The notes beneath the pieces are model-generated. The model saw only the letters and a list, made by a program, of their open reading frames with translations. It ran no database searches and had not been told where the DNA came from. Of a stretch of 64,000 nt of DNA, positions 54,392 through 63,333 are shown one piece after another. This DNA is from Roseateles sp. (lineage in GTDB: Bacteria > Pseudomonadota > Gammaproteobacteria > Burkholderiales > Burkholderiaceae_C). The DNA lies in assembly GCA_016790285.1 (NCBI GenBank), contig JAEUPJ010000016.1, positions 1 through 64,000 on the forward strand. The letters are read 5' to 3'. Position 1 is the first letter of the stretch. Each line of letters starts with the position of its first letter. The translations under genes and the position numbers were made by a program.

Positions 54392-56032
54392 ATGAGACGC
54401 TGGCAGGGCCTGTTGGCATGGCTGATGGCGGTCTGCATGGGGGCGTCCGCACAGGCACCTGGCGCGCCAACGCGCGTCGAGCAGCGGGGCGAGCAACGGG
54501 TCGAGCAGTGGGATGTGTTCGAGGTCCAGCTGCCCGGCCCGAGCGAAGGCAACCCTTTCGCCGAAGTGCAGCTCAGTGCCCGCTTCAGCGACGGCACCCA
54601 GACCATCGAGGTCGACGGCTTCTACGACGGCGACGGCACCTACCGCGTGCGCTTCATGCCGCCGCGCCCGGGGCGCTGGACCTGGGTCAGCCAGAGCAAC
54701 CGCTGGCCGCTCACGAACAAGCAGGGCGCGTTCACGGCCACCCCGGCCCGCGCGGGCAACCACGGGCCGGTGGGCGTGCGCAACACCCACCACTTCGCCT
54801 ACGCCGACGGCACGCCCTACAAGCCTGTCGGCACGACGATGTACAGCTGGGCGCACCGCGGCGAGGCGCTGGAGGCGCAGACGCTGCAGACGCTGGCCGC
54901 GTCACCGTTCAACAAGGTGCGCATGCTGGTCTTTCCGCAGACGGCAGGCACGGATCGGCATCCGCCCGAGTTGTGGCCCTTTGCCGGCACGCCGCCGCGC
55001 AACTGGGACACCCACCGCTTCAACCCCGCGTTCTTCCGCCACCTGGAGCAGCGCGTGCGCCAGCTGCGCGACCTCGGCATCCAGGCCGACCTCATCCTGC
55101 ACCACCCTTACGACGACAAGCGCGAATGGGGCTTCGACAGCCTGCCCCGCGAGCTGGACGACCGCTACGCGCGCTACCTCGTCGCGCGGCTTGCGGCCTA
55201 CCGCAACGTGTGGTGGTCGCTGGCCAACGAGTTCGACTTCATCCGCACCAAGACCGACGCCGACTGGGAGCACCTGGGTGAGCTGCTCCAGCGCACCGAC
55301 CCGTACGGGCACCTGCGCTCCATCCACAACGGCAAGCGCATCTTTGACCAGTCACGCCCCTGGATCACGCACGTGAGCATGCAGCACGGCATGGCCGCTG
55401 CCGAAGCGAGCCGGGCCGTGCTGTTCCGCGAGGCATGGCGCAAGCCCGTCGTCTTCGACGAGCTGAAGTACGAGGGCCGCCATGACCGGCGCTGGGCGCA
55501 GCTGACCGGCGCACAGATGGTCAACGCCTTCTGGGCCACCACGATCGCGGGCACCTACGGCGGGCACAGCGAATTCATCCCTGACGCCGACGGCCTCATC
55601 TGGCTCGCCCAGGGCGTCAAGCTGCGCGGCGACAGCCCGGCGCGCCTGGCCTTCTTCAAGGCTGTCATCGATGCCGCACCCGCCGAAGGCATCGACCCCA
55701 TCGACACCTTCGAGGACCTGTTCATCGCCGGCCAGCCGGGGCGCTACTACCTCGTCTACTTCGGCACCCAGGCGCCCACCGCCTGGCTGCCGCGCCTGTA
55801 CCTCACGGGCTTGCGCGATGGCCAGCGCTTCAAGGCCGAGATCATCGACACCTGGGCCATGACCATCACGCCCCTGGCCGCACCGCTGCAGTTCAAGCCC
55901 GAGGGCCGTTACCACTTCGTCGAGCGCAGCGGCCAGGCCGTGAAGCTGCCCGGCCGCCCGGGCATCGCCCTGCGCCTGACCGCCGTGGACACGCCCGCCG
56001 GGCCCGGCGCCCAACCCGCCCACGACGACTGA
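54392..56032 (+). CDS. Exported DUF5060/DUF4038-type putative glycoside hydrolase
   Basis: A 546-residue secreted protein (signal peptide ending GASAQ; start chosen because AGGAGAG lies just upstream). The N-terminal DUF5060 sandwich (about 30-130: VEQWDVFEVQLPGPSEGNPFAEV, VDGFYDGDGTYRVRFMPPRPGRW) precedes a TIM-barrel DUF4038-like domain (FAYADGTPYKPVGTTMYSWAH, LILHHPYDDKREWGFDSLP) and a C-terminal DUF5605-like sandwich. Glu280 (WWSLANEFDF) and Glu357 (VVFDELKYEG) are placed like the acid/base and nucleophile of clan-A retaining glycosidases. Relatives include apiosidase-type enzymes, but the substrate is unknown. PL1 follows 7 bp later. Confidence 0.82.
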   Translation: MRRWQGLLAWLMAVCMGASAQAPGAPTRVEQRGEQRVEQWDVFEVQLPGPSEGNPFAEVQLSARFSDGTQTIEVDGFYDGDGTYRVRFMPPRPGRWTWVSQSNRWPLTNKQGAFTATPARAGNHGPVGVRNTHHFAYADGTPYKPVGTTMYSWAHRGEALEAQTLQTLAASPFNKVRMLVFPQTAGTDRHPPELWPFAGTPPRNWDTHRFNPAFFRHLEQRVRQLRDLGIQADLILHHPYDDKREWGFDSLPRELDDRYARYLVARLAAYRNVWWSLANEFDFIRTKTDADWEHLGELLQRTDPYGHLRSIHNGKRIFDQSRPWITHVSMQHGMAAAEASRAVLFREAWRKPVVFDELKYEGRHDRRWAQLTGAQMVNAFWATTIAGTYGGHSEFIPDADGLIWLAQGVKLRGDSPARLAFFKAVIDAAPAEGIDPIDTFEDLFIAGQPGRYYLVYFGTQAPTAWLPRLYLTGLRDGQRFKAEIIDTWAMTITPLAAPLQFKPEGRYHFVERSGQAVKLPGRPGIALRLTAVDTPAGPGAQPAHDD

Positions 56033-56039
56033 ACGCCTC

Positions 56040-57422
56040 ATGCGACACCTGTTGCTCCCCCTCCTGCTGCTCGGCGGTTGCGCCACACCCCTGCCGCCCT
56101 CTACGCTGCCCTCCACGCTGCCCTCCACGCTGCCCGCCTTCCCCGGCGCCGAGGGGGAAGGCGCCCTGTCCCTTGGCGGGCGCGGGGGGCGGGTCATCCA
56201 CGTCACGACACTGGCTGACCACGGCCATGGATCGCTGCGCGCAGCCGTCGAGGCCCAGGGGCCACGCACCGTGGTGTTCGACGTGGCCGGCACCATCGCG
56301 CTGACCAGGCCGCTTCACGTGACCGAGGGCCGCATCACCATCGCGGGCCAGTCGGCGCCCGGCGACGGCATCACGCTGCGCAACCACGCGCTGCTGATCG
56401 ACGCGGACGACGTCGTCGTGCGCTTCATCCGCTCGCGCATGGGCGACGAGGCCGGCGCCGACGACGACGCCATCAGCGTGGGCTCGGGCCAGCGCATCAT
56501 CCTGGACCATGTCTCGGCGAGCTGGTCCACCGACGAATCCCTGTCGGTGTCGGTCGCGCGGGCGGACCTCGGCCGGCCGGCCTACCAGCACGTGACGGTG
56601 CAGTGGAGCCTGATCGGCGAGTCGCTCAACTGCAATGTGCCCAAGAAGGGCGCCTGCCACGGCTTCGGCAGCCTGCTGCGCGGCGCGCATGGCACGCGAC
56701 TGTCCATGCACCACAACCTGTGGGCGCACCACCGGGACCGCATGCCCCGCCCGGGCAACTACCTGAGCCCCGAGAAGGACCCGCTCGGCGGCTTCTACGA
56801 CATCCGCGCCAACGTCTTCTACGACTGGGGGGCCGAGCGCGCCGGCTACAACCTCGACCGCGGTGGCGAGCGCGCGAGCTACAACTTCATCGACAACACC
56901 TACCTGAGCGGCCCCAGCTCCAAGGGCGAACTGGCCTTCGAGGAAAGCAACCCCGGCGCCCGCGCCCACTTCGCCGGCAACACCATGAACGGCCGGCTGC
57001 CAACCGACCCCTGGACGCTGGTGCGCGCGCACCGCCAGCACCTGCCGGGCGGCCTGCCCGCGGGCTACAAGCTGTCCTCGCCCCTGCCCTTCGCGCCGGT
57101 GTCACCCGCCGCGCCCGAGCGCGTGCTGGCGCTGGCAGGCGCCAGCCTCGTGCGCGACGCCGTGGACCAGCGCCTGGTGGACGACGTGCGCCAGCGCCGT
57201 GGCAGGCTCATCAACAGCCAGGCGGAAGTGGGCGGGTGGCCGCTGCTGAAGAGCGGCCCGGCCCCGCTGGACAGCGACCGCGACGGCATCCCCGACGACT
57301 GGGAACGCGCCCACGGCCTGAACCCGAACGACGCGCGGGACGGCAACGCCATCGACCCGGCCAGCGGCTACACCTGGCTGGAGGTCTACCTCAACGGCTT
57401 GGTGGCGCACCTGATGCGGTGA
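56040..57422 (+). CDS. Pectate lyase-like lipoprotein, PL1 type
   Basis: A 460-residue lipoprotein (lipobox LLGGC) likely on the outer membrane. A short linker of three PSTL repeats precedes the parallel beta-helix. Family features are AFPGAEGEGALSLGGRGGRVIHVTTL, the calcium/substrate region RSRMGDEAGADDDAISVG, LDHVSASWSTDESLSV, and SMHHNLWAHHRDRMPRPGNY with the catalytic-type Arg. The C-terminus contains DSDRDGIPDDWE, a calcium-binding thrombospondin-3-like motif. It would cut homogalacturonan stretches next to RG. It is in one operon with the DUF5060 gene. Confidence 0.88.
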   Translation: MRHLLLPLLLLGGCATPLPPSTLPSTLPSTLPAFPGAEGEGALSLGGRGGRVIHVTTLADHGHGSLRAAVEAQGPRTVVFDVAGTIALTRPLHVTEGRITIAGQSAPGDGITLRNHALLIDADDVVVRFIRSRMGDEAGADDDAISVGSGQRIILDHVSASWSTDESLSVSVARADLGRPAYQHVTVQWSLIGESLNCNVPKKGACHGFGSLLRGAHGTRLSMHHNLWAHHRDRMPRPGNYLSPEKDPLGGFYDIRANVFYDWGAERAGYNLDRGGERASYNFIDNTYLSGPSSKGELAFEESNPGARAHFAGNTMNGRLPTDPWTLVRAHRQHLPGGLPAGYKLSSPLPFAPVSPAAPERVLALAGASLVRDAVDQRLVDDVRQRRGRLINSQAEVGGWPLLKSGPAPLDSDRDGIPDDWERAHGLNPNDARDGNAIDPASGYTWLEVYLNGLVAHLMR

Positions 57423-57450
57423 CTTGAAGACGTTCGCCGACACTGGCGGC

Positions 57451-58851
57451 ATGAAACTTGACAAGATCCTCTGCGGCGGGCGGCGCCTGGTCTCGGTGGC
57501 TGTCGCGGCGATGCTGGCTGGCTGTTCCACGTACCGCCCGTGGGTCAACCCGCCGTTGCAAGCCGCGTCGGCCGCATCGGCGGTCCAGGCTTCCGGGCAG
57601 CGCCACGGCGCGCCGCCTGATGCGCAGCCGGTCATGATGGCCGTGACCCTCTCCGGTGGCGGCGCGCGGGCGGCGGCTTTCGGGCTGGGCGTGTTGCGCG
57701 AGTTGAAGGCCACCGGCTTCACGCTCGATGGGCAGCCCACGACACTGCTGGACCACACCGCGCTCATCAGCGGCGTGTCCGGCGGCAGCATCCTGGCGGC
57801 GCATTTCGCAGCTTTCGGCGACGCCACGCTCACGCGCTTCGAGCCCGACTTCCTGCTGGTGCCTTTCGAGAGCCGGCTGATCCGCGAGGCCCTGTGGCCG
57901 CACCGGCTGCACAAGCTGACCTCGCCGTGGTACGGGCGCAGCCAGATCCTGGCGCAACGCTTCGACGAACTCTTCGAGGGCCGCACCTTCGCGGATGTGC
58001 GGCAACGCCCCGGCGCACCAGACCTCATGATCACGGCCACCGACCTCACCACCGGCGCGCCGTTTGACTTCACCGCCGAGCAGTTCCAGCTGATCTGCTC
58101 CGACCTGGGCGCCACGCCCCTGAGCTTTGCCGTGGCGGCGTCGTCCGCCGTGCCGCTGCTGCTGTCGCCCGTGACGGTGCGCAACCACGCCGACACCTGC
58201 CCGCACCCGGCCGCCGCCGCCAGCGCATCACCCGGCCAGGACTTCCGCGCCCGCATGCTCCAGCGCAATGCCGACGCTTATCGGAATGCCAAGGACAAAC
58301 CCTTCATCCACCTCGTGGACGGTGGCGTGACCGACAACCTGGGCGTGCGGCTGATGCTGGACCGCCTCGTCGCGCTGGGCTCGATGAGCGCCAACTTCAC
58401 CGATGTGAAGCCGGGCACCATCCGGCGCCTGGTGCTGGTCACGGTGAATTCCGAGCGCGGGCTGAGCGAGCGGGTCGACAACAGCGACCGCGTGCCCACG
58501 ACGATGCAGGTGATGGAGACCCTCATCTTCGGCGCCGGCTCGCGCGAGACCGAGGTGACGCTGGCCCTGCTCAACGACGACCTGCAGCGCTGGCGCGACG
58601 AGCTGCTGCGCACCCGCGGCCAGCCGGGCAGCCCGTTCGCGGCCGATGCCGAGATCCACGCCATCAGCGTGAGCCTGCACGACGTGCCCGATGACAAGAT
58701 CCGCCACTCGCTGCTGCGCGTGCCCACCGCGTTCACCATCGAGGGGCGCGACGTCATCGAGCTGCAGGGCGCAGGCGCCGCGGCATTGCGCGCCTCGCCA
58801 AGTTTCCAGAAGCTGCGCGAATCGCTTGCCAGGCTGGCCACGCCGCACTGA
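57451..58851 (+). CDS. Patatin-like phospholipase lipoprotein
   Basis: A 466-residue protein with a lipobox (AAMLAGCSTY), so it is membrane-anchored. It has the patatin motifs: the oxyanion stretch LSGGGARAAAFGLGVLREL, the nucleophile elbow GVSGGSILAAHF (G-x-S-x-G) and the catalytic Asp in HLVDGGVTDNLGVRL. Such proteins hydrolyse acyl lipids. It lies 28 bp behind the pectate lyase gene, with no clear link to pectin use, and is probably an ordinary chromosomal gene. The ATG at 57451 is preferred over an upstream TTG because it starts just before the basic, hydrophobic leader. Confidence 0.88.
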   Translation: MKLDKILCGGRRLVSVAVAAMLAGCSTYRPWVNPPLQAASAASAVQASGQRHGAPPDAQPVMMAVTLSGGGARAAAFGLGVLRELKATGFTLDGQPTTLLDHTALISGVSGGSILAAHFAAFGDATLTRFEPDFLLVPFESRLIREALWPHRLHKLTSPWYGRSQILAQRFDELFEGRTFADVRQRPGAPDLMITATDLTTGAPFDFTAEQFQLICSDLGATPLSFAVAASSAVPLLLSPVTVRNHADTCPHPAAAASASPGQDFRARMLQRNADAYRNAKDKPFIHLVDGGVTDNLGVRLMLDRLVALGSMSANFTDVKPGTIRRLVLVTVNSERGLSERVDNSDRVPTTMQVMETLIFGAGSRETEVTLALLNDDLQRWRDELLRTRGQPGSPFAADAEIHAISVSLHDVPDDKIRHSLLRVPTAFTIEGRDVIELQGAGAAALRASPSFQKLRESLARLATPH

Positions 58852-58925
58852 GCGCTGCCGCCTGCCGCGCAGCGCCGGTGCCCCTTTGCTGACTACTCCA
58901 TCGATGTTGGTGAGCCCGGCCTCCT

Positions 58926-59909
58926 TCAGTGCCCGCGCACCCGCTGTGGGAAATCGCCCACGCCGGCCTGCGTGCGCTCCACCTTGCGGATCGTGCCATC
59001 GTCGTTGAAGTGCAGGTACTCCGCCGTCACATGCCGCTGCTTCTTCGCGCAGGCGGCACCGGGCACATCCAGCCAGCGGTGATAGAACAGGATCCACTGG
59101 CCCTGGTACTGCACGATGGAGTGGTGGTTGTTGCCGCCCTCGGCGTCCATGATCACGCCCTGGTACTTCCAGGGCCCGGTGGGGGAGGTGGCCGTGTAGT
59201 AGGTCAGGGTGCGGTTGTGCTCGGGCATCGTGAAGTAGTACAGGCTGCCGCGCTTGAACACCCAAGGCCCCTCCATCGGCGGCTCGTAGCCGCCCATGTC
59301 CATCTTCTGCAGCTCGCCCTTGATGGAACGCATGTCGTCGGCCATCTCGGCCACGAGATAGTTGACGCCCGAGGTGCGGCTGTAGAGATAGGCGCGGCCG
59401 TCGTCGTCGATGAACAGCACCGGGTCGTTCGCATAGGGCTTGCGCCACAGCGGCCCGCCGATCATGTCCTTGAAGGGGCCGGCGGGGTTGTCGCTCTCGG
59501 CGATGCCGATGCCCATCCACTTGGTGCTGTTCTTGGGGTTCTGCCGGTCCTTGATGCCGGTGCCGGCCGGGAAGACGAGGTAGTACTTGCCGTTCTTGTA
59601 GGCCGCATCAGGCGCCCAGGCGTAGTCGTCGGCCCAGCTCAGGTCCTTCACCGACAGCACCGCGCCGTGATTCGTCCAGTGGACGAGGTCGGTCGAAGAG
59701 AACGCGGTCCAGTCCTTCATGTGGAAGTCGGCCTGGCATTCCTCGTCGTGCGACGTGTAGAGCCACATCCGGCCGTCCTTCCAGACATGGGCGGAGGGGT
59801 CGGCCGTGCGCAGGCCCTCGCCCAGGGCCAGCGGGTTCTGGGCCTGGCAGGCAGGCGCGGCCAGGCCGGCGACGAGGGTGATGGCGAAGGCGAGTCGAAA
59901 GTGCTTCAT
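58926..59909 (-). CDS. Exported GH43 glycosidase (arabinanase/arabinofuranosidase type)
   Basis: A 327-residue secreted propeller enzyme (signal peptide ending ACQAQ). The candidate catalytic set is Asp37 (RTADPSAHVWKDGRMWLYTSHD), Asp162 (YANDPVLFIDDDG) and Glu213 (PPMEGPWVFKRG). WAPDAAYKNGKYYLVFPA is the usual second-blade motif. It differs clearly from the GH43 at 50182 and the fused one at 19015, so the three likely have different substrates. It is the last gene of a minus-strand operon, joined to GH115 by a 4-bp overlap. Confidence 0.9.
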   Translation of the reverse strand: MKHFRLAFAITLVAGLAAPACQAQNPLALGEGLRTADPSAHVWKDGRMWLYTSHDEECQADFHMKDWTAFSSTDLVHWTNHGAVLSVKDLSWADDYAWAPDAAYKNGKYYLVFPAGTGIKDRQNPKNSTKWMGIGIAESDNPAGPFKDMIGGPLWRKPYANDPVLFIDDDGRAYLYSRTSGVNYLVAEMADDMRSIKGELQKMDMGGYEPPMEGPWVFKRGSLYYFTMPEHNRTLTYYTATSPTGPWKYQGVIMDAEGGNNHHSIVQYQGQWILFYHRWLDVPGAACAKKQRHVTAEYLHFNDDGTIRKVERTQAGVGDFPQRVRGH

Positions 59910-62332
59910 CGCGGGCAGGGTCCGGGCGAGAGATCGGCGCCGTCCAGCGCCAGGTCGCGCTGCTGCGCCTGCAGGCGCAGTGGGGCGTCAGGTGGGTCGG
60001 CGAGCGTGAGTGTCGCCGTGAGGCGATTGGCGAGTACCCCCTGCGCCCACGCAGCGTCCTGCGGACCGCGGGGCCACGTCAGCGTGACCTGCAGCGGGCC
60101 GCCGGTGAGCACCGCCTGCCAGCCTGCACCGGGCTCCAGCGGGTAGCGGGGCAGCAGGTGCACGCGCAGGCAACTCGGGGCAGGTGCGGGCGGCAGCGCC
60201 AGCGTGAGCGCGGCCCCGGCCTGCGTCGCCATCCACACGCCGTCGCCACGCCCCAGGCCGGCAACGTGCCGCCAGCCCTCGCCGGCCATCACGCGCACCG
60301 AGGCTTCCGCCGAAGCGGGCGCGGGCCGGAGCGACAGGTCGGCAACGGCCGAGGTCAGGTCCCGCAAGGCAATGGGCACGGCGCCACCGAGGCCAGGCGC
60401 CGGCAGCCAGGGCGGCTGCAAGCGGTAGCCCGTCCACAGGCCGTCGGCAGGCTCTTCGGCCAGGATGCCGGCCCAGCGGCCGGCGTTGTAGCGGGCGGTC
60501 AGGGCCTTCAAGCGGGTGTCGGCACGCAGGGCACGGGCAGCCAGGTGGCGGGCTGCGCCCGGGTCACGCTCCATCGTCGCGGCGTAGGCCTCCAGCGCGA
60601 AGAAGCGCTCGTTGGCGAGGGCCGAGGCGCGCAGCGGATAGGCCACGAGCTGGAAGAAGCCCGCCTGCGCAGCCGCGCCGACCCGGGGCGAGAGCGCGTC
60701 CAGGCGCTGCAGCAGCTGGGCGAAGCGGCCCAGGCGCGCGTCGACGGCGGCGGCCGGCCAGCCGCTGCGCTTCACGCGCTCACCGGGCAGGTGGAACTGC
60801 AGGTGCTCGGGCCGCCGCTCGAAGTTCAGTCGGTAGTAGCCGTCCCACAGCGCTGCGGCCTCGTCGGCCACCGCCGGTCCGAAGAGCCGTGCCGCCAGGT
60901 CGCGCAGGTAGGGTGCCTGCCCCTGGGCCCGCACCGCAGGCGGGTTCCAGGCCAGGTCGAACCAATGGCTCAGGTTGACTTCGTGCGGCTTGATGTCGCC
61001 GGCGTTGGCCATCCACAGGCGCCGCGCACCCGCGTCCCAGGCACGGCCCATCTCCTCGGCCACGAGCGCCGGCGGCGTGGTGGACAGCCACAGGTAGGAC
61101 AGCGGCGCGCCCAGGTAGCTCAGGTGGTAGTACACGCCCGAGCCGCCCGAACGCTTCGCCTGTGCGGCATCGGGCAGCTGGCGCAGGTAGCCGAAGTTGT
61201 CGTCGGGCCAGACCAGGGTCACGTCATCGGGCAGGGCCAGGCCGGGCAGCAGCGGCAGCACCTCCTTGTAGGGCACGAAGACCTGGGGCAGCGTCGCAGG
61301 GTCGCCCACGTGCGCTCGCAGCAGCTCGCGCTGGTCGGCGATGACGCGGGCCAGCAGTGCCTGCTTCTCGGCAGCCGTCGCGCCGCCCTGCATGCCGCTG
61401 TCGTGGATGCCGCGCATGCCCAGGGTGTAGAGGTTCTCGAAGCGGCCGTTGGCCTGCAGCCGCTGCGCCCAGTACGCGCCCACCTCGGCCGCATGGGTCG
61501 CATAGTTGTAGTGCCCGGCCGGCGCCCGCCATTCCGCCACGTTGTTGCGCAAGAGCGGCTCGGCATGCGAGGAGCCCATGACGATGCCGTAGCGCTGGGC
61601 GAGTTCGGCGTTGCGCGGGTCGGCGTTGAAGGCGCCCGAGACCTGGTGCATGGCCGGCCACAGCGTGTTGCCCTTCAGGCGCAGCAGCAGCCGGAAGACC
61701 TGCTCGTAGGTGCGCGGGCCGATCGTGCCGGCCTCGGGCTCGAAGGTGCGCGCCGCCCACGGAAAGAGGCCCCAGTCCTCGTCGTTGATGAAGAGGCCCC
61801 GGTAGGCCACGGCCGGGCCATCGTGCAGCGGCGCAGGAAGGCGCAGGTACAGCGGGCCGCGGCGCAGCGGTGCCACATCGGCCCACCAATGCCAGGGCGA
61901 CACCCCGAGCGCCTGGCTCAGCGTGTAGACGCCGTAGGCCGTGCCGCGCCGGTCAGCACCCGCGATGACGAGTGCCGCCCGCACGCCGGGCGCGGGGCGG
62001 GGCACCACGGCGATCTCGAAGCACTCCCAGCAGCCCTTCAGGCGCGAGAGGTCCAGGCCCGCGGCGTCGATGCGCGGGTGCCGCCCGGCCGTGCCGACCC
62101 AGATCTGCACTGGGCCATGCTGGCCCGCCGTCGCGCGCAGGCCCAGGCGCTTGAGGTCGTCGGCCAGGTCCTGGGCGACAAAGGCCTCCAGCGGATCGGC
62201 GTCGGGCGCGGCGACGATGACGGCTCCGTCCAGTGGCAGGCTGCCGGGGCCGGCGCGTGTGGAAACCTCGATGGCGGCTCGGGCCGGGCCCGCCACCACG
62301 AGCAGCAACGCCAGCAGCAGCAGGCGCATCAC
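59906..62332 (-). CDS. Exported GH115 alpha-glucuronidase-family protein
   Basis: An 808-residue secreted enzyme (signal peptide ending PARA). GH115 features are an N-terminal domain with AGADRRGTAYGVYTLSQALGVSPWHWWADV, then YRGLFINDEDWGLFPWAA, LRLKGNTLWPAMH, LGMRGIHDSGMQGG, LVWPDDNFGYLRQLP, GSGVYYHLSYLGAPLSYLWLSTT and WMANAGDIKPHEVNLSHWFDLAWN. GH115 removes glucuronic or 4-O-methylglucuronic acid from xylan or arabinogalactan; next to PL11 and GH43 a role on glucuronate-capped side chains is more likely here than xylan. It overlaps both neighbours by 4 bp. Confidence 0.93.
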   Translation of the reverse strand: MMRLLLLALLLVVAGPARAAIEVSTRAGPGSLPLDGAVIVAAPDADPLEAFVAQDLADDLKRLGLRATAGQHGPVQIWVGTAGRHPRIDAAGLDLSRLKGCWECFEIAVVPRPAPGVRAALVIAGADRRGTAYGVYTLSQALGVSPWHWWADVAPLRRGPLYLRLPAPLHDGPAVAYRGLFINDEDWGLFPWAARTFEPEAGTIGPRTYEQVFRLLLRLKGNTLWPAMHQVSGAFNADPRNAELAQRYGIVMGSSHAEPLLRNNVAEWRAPAGHYNYATHAAEVGAYWAQRLQANGRFENLYTLGMRGIHDSGMQGGATAAEKQALLARVIADQRELLRAHVGDPATLPQVFVPYKEVLPLLPGLALPDDVTLVWPDDNFGYLRQLPDAAQAKRSGGSGVYYHLSYLGAPLSYLWLSTTPPALVAEEMGRAWDAGARRLWMANAGDIKPHEVNLSHWFDLAWNPPAVRAQGQAPYLRDLAARLFGPAVADEAAALWDGYYRLNFERRPEHLQFHLPGERVKRSGWPAAAVDARLGRFAQLLQRLDALSPRVGAAAQAGFFQLVAYPLRASALANERFFALEAYAATMERDPGAARHLAARALRADTRLKALTARYNAGRWAGILAEEPADGLWTGYRLQPPWLPAPGLGGAVPIALRDLTSAVADLSLRPAPASAEASVRVMAGEGWRHVAGLGRGDGVWMATQAGAALTLALPPAPAPSCLRVHLLPRYPLEPGAGWQAVLTGGPLQVTLTWPRGPQDAAWAQGVLANRLTATLTLADPPDAPLRLQAQQRDLALDGADLSPGPCPR

Positions 62333-63333
62333 CGCGCCCGGAAGGCCGCACGCAGGTCGGGCGGCGGCGCGTGGCGGTCGACGCTGAGCCAGCCATCCTG
62401 CAGCTTGAGCTCAGCGACCTGGACGACGGTGCGCTGGTGCCAGCGGTCGTCCGCCGCGGCCTCGGGCTCGCCGCCCTGGTGCACGAAATAGAAGAGGTAG
62501 GCCCGGCCGTCCACCACCTGCACGTCGGGGTGCTGGCCCTTGGCGCGGTCGGTGGGCGCAGTGCCCACGTCGGCCAGGAGGCGGGCGGGCTGCTCCTGCC
62601 AGTGCTCGGCATCGTCGGAGCGCAACACGAGCAGCCCCTTCCACAGGTCGGCCACCAGCCACCAGTGGCCGGCGAAGCGGAACACCTTGGGCCCTTCGGC
62701 CGGCAGCGGGCTCACCGCGCCGCGCACCGTCCAGGCCCGCAGGTCGGGGCTGTCGGCGAACTTGAGCTTGCTGCCGCCTTGTTCGTCCTTGAACCACAGC
62801 CGCCAGCCGCCGCCAGGCAGGCGCACGACGGACGCGTCGATCACCTTGGGCGAGCCGAGGTCCAGGCGGCCGGCGCAGCGCCAGCGTCGCAGGTCGGTGC
62901 TCGTGAGGTGCTCGATGCGCCGCTCGCCCGTCCAGCGGCTGTGCACGCCGGGCACGACGGTGAGCCAGAGGTGGTAGGTGCCGCCGTCGTCAAGGAGCTC
63001 CGGCGCCCAGAGCGTGGGCCCGGTGCATTCGGCCGGGAACTGCGCCTCGCCCACCGGCTGCCAATGGTTGCCGTCCCGCGTCGTGGCGATGCCGATGGGC
63101 GTGGCGTGCACCCAGCTCACGTCCTTGGGGTCCGGCAGCCGCAGCGTGGCACGCCGGTTCGTGTAGAACATCTCCCAGCGGCCCACGCCGCGGTTGAAGA
63201 CGAGGCTCACGTCCGCCGCACCATCCAGCACGGGGTCTCGGTACAGCGGCCGCGGCGCGGGCTCGACGCTGGCACAGCCGGCGAGTGCAGCGATCAGCAG
63301 CGGCAGCAGCGCCCGAAGGGAAGCCCGCTTCAT
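62329..63333 (-). CDS. Beta-propeller glycosidase-like lipoprotein, family uncertain
   Basis: A 334-residue lipoprotein (lipobox AALAGC). It reads as a five-bladed propeller of the GH32/GH43/GH117 superfamily: YRDPVLDGAADVSLVFNRGVGRWEMFYTNRRA at the start, then TLWAPELLDDGGTYHLWLTVV, KVIDASVVRLPGGGWRLWFKDEQGG and AEGPKVFRFAGHWWLVAD. Candidate acidic residues are the Asp in YRDPVLDGAAD, the Asp in KVIDASV and the Glu in PAEGPKVF, an arrangement like GH43. I cannot place it in a numbered family. It overlaps PL11 and GH115 by 4 bp each, so it belongs to this pectin operon. Confidence 0.78.
   Translation of the reverse strand: MKRASLRALLPLLIAALAGCASVEPAPRPLYRDPVLDGAADVSLVFNRGVGRWEMFYTNRRATLRLPDPKDVSWVHATPIGIATTRDGNHWQPVGEAQFPAECTGPTLWAPELLDDGGTYHLWLTVVPGVHSRWTGERRIEHLTSTDLRRWRCAGRLDLGSPKVIDASVVRLPGGGWRLWFKDEQGGSKLKFADSPDLRAWTVRGAVSPLPAEGPKVFRFAGHWWLVADLWKGLLVLRSDDAEHWQEQPARLLADVGTAPTDRAKGQHPDVQVVDGRAYLFYFVHQGGEPEAAADDRWHQRTVVQVAELKLQDGWLSVDRHAPPPDLRAAFRAR

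Noticed and set aside
58852..58925. Possible remnant coding sequence (minus-strand LKEAGLTNIDGV) after the GH43 gene
   Set aside because: Only about 20 codons look protein-like, it is out of frame with GH43, and I could not tie it to a family.
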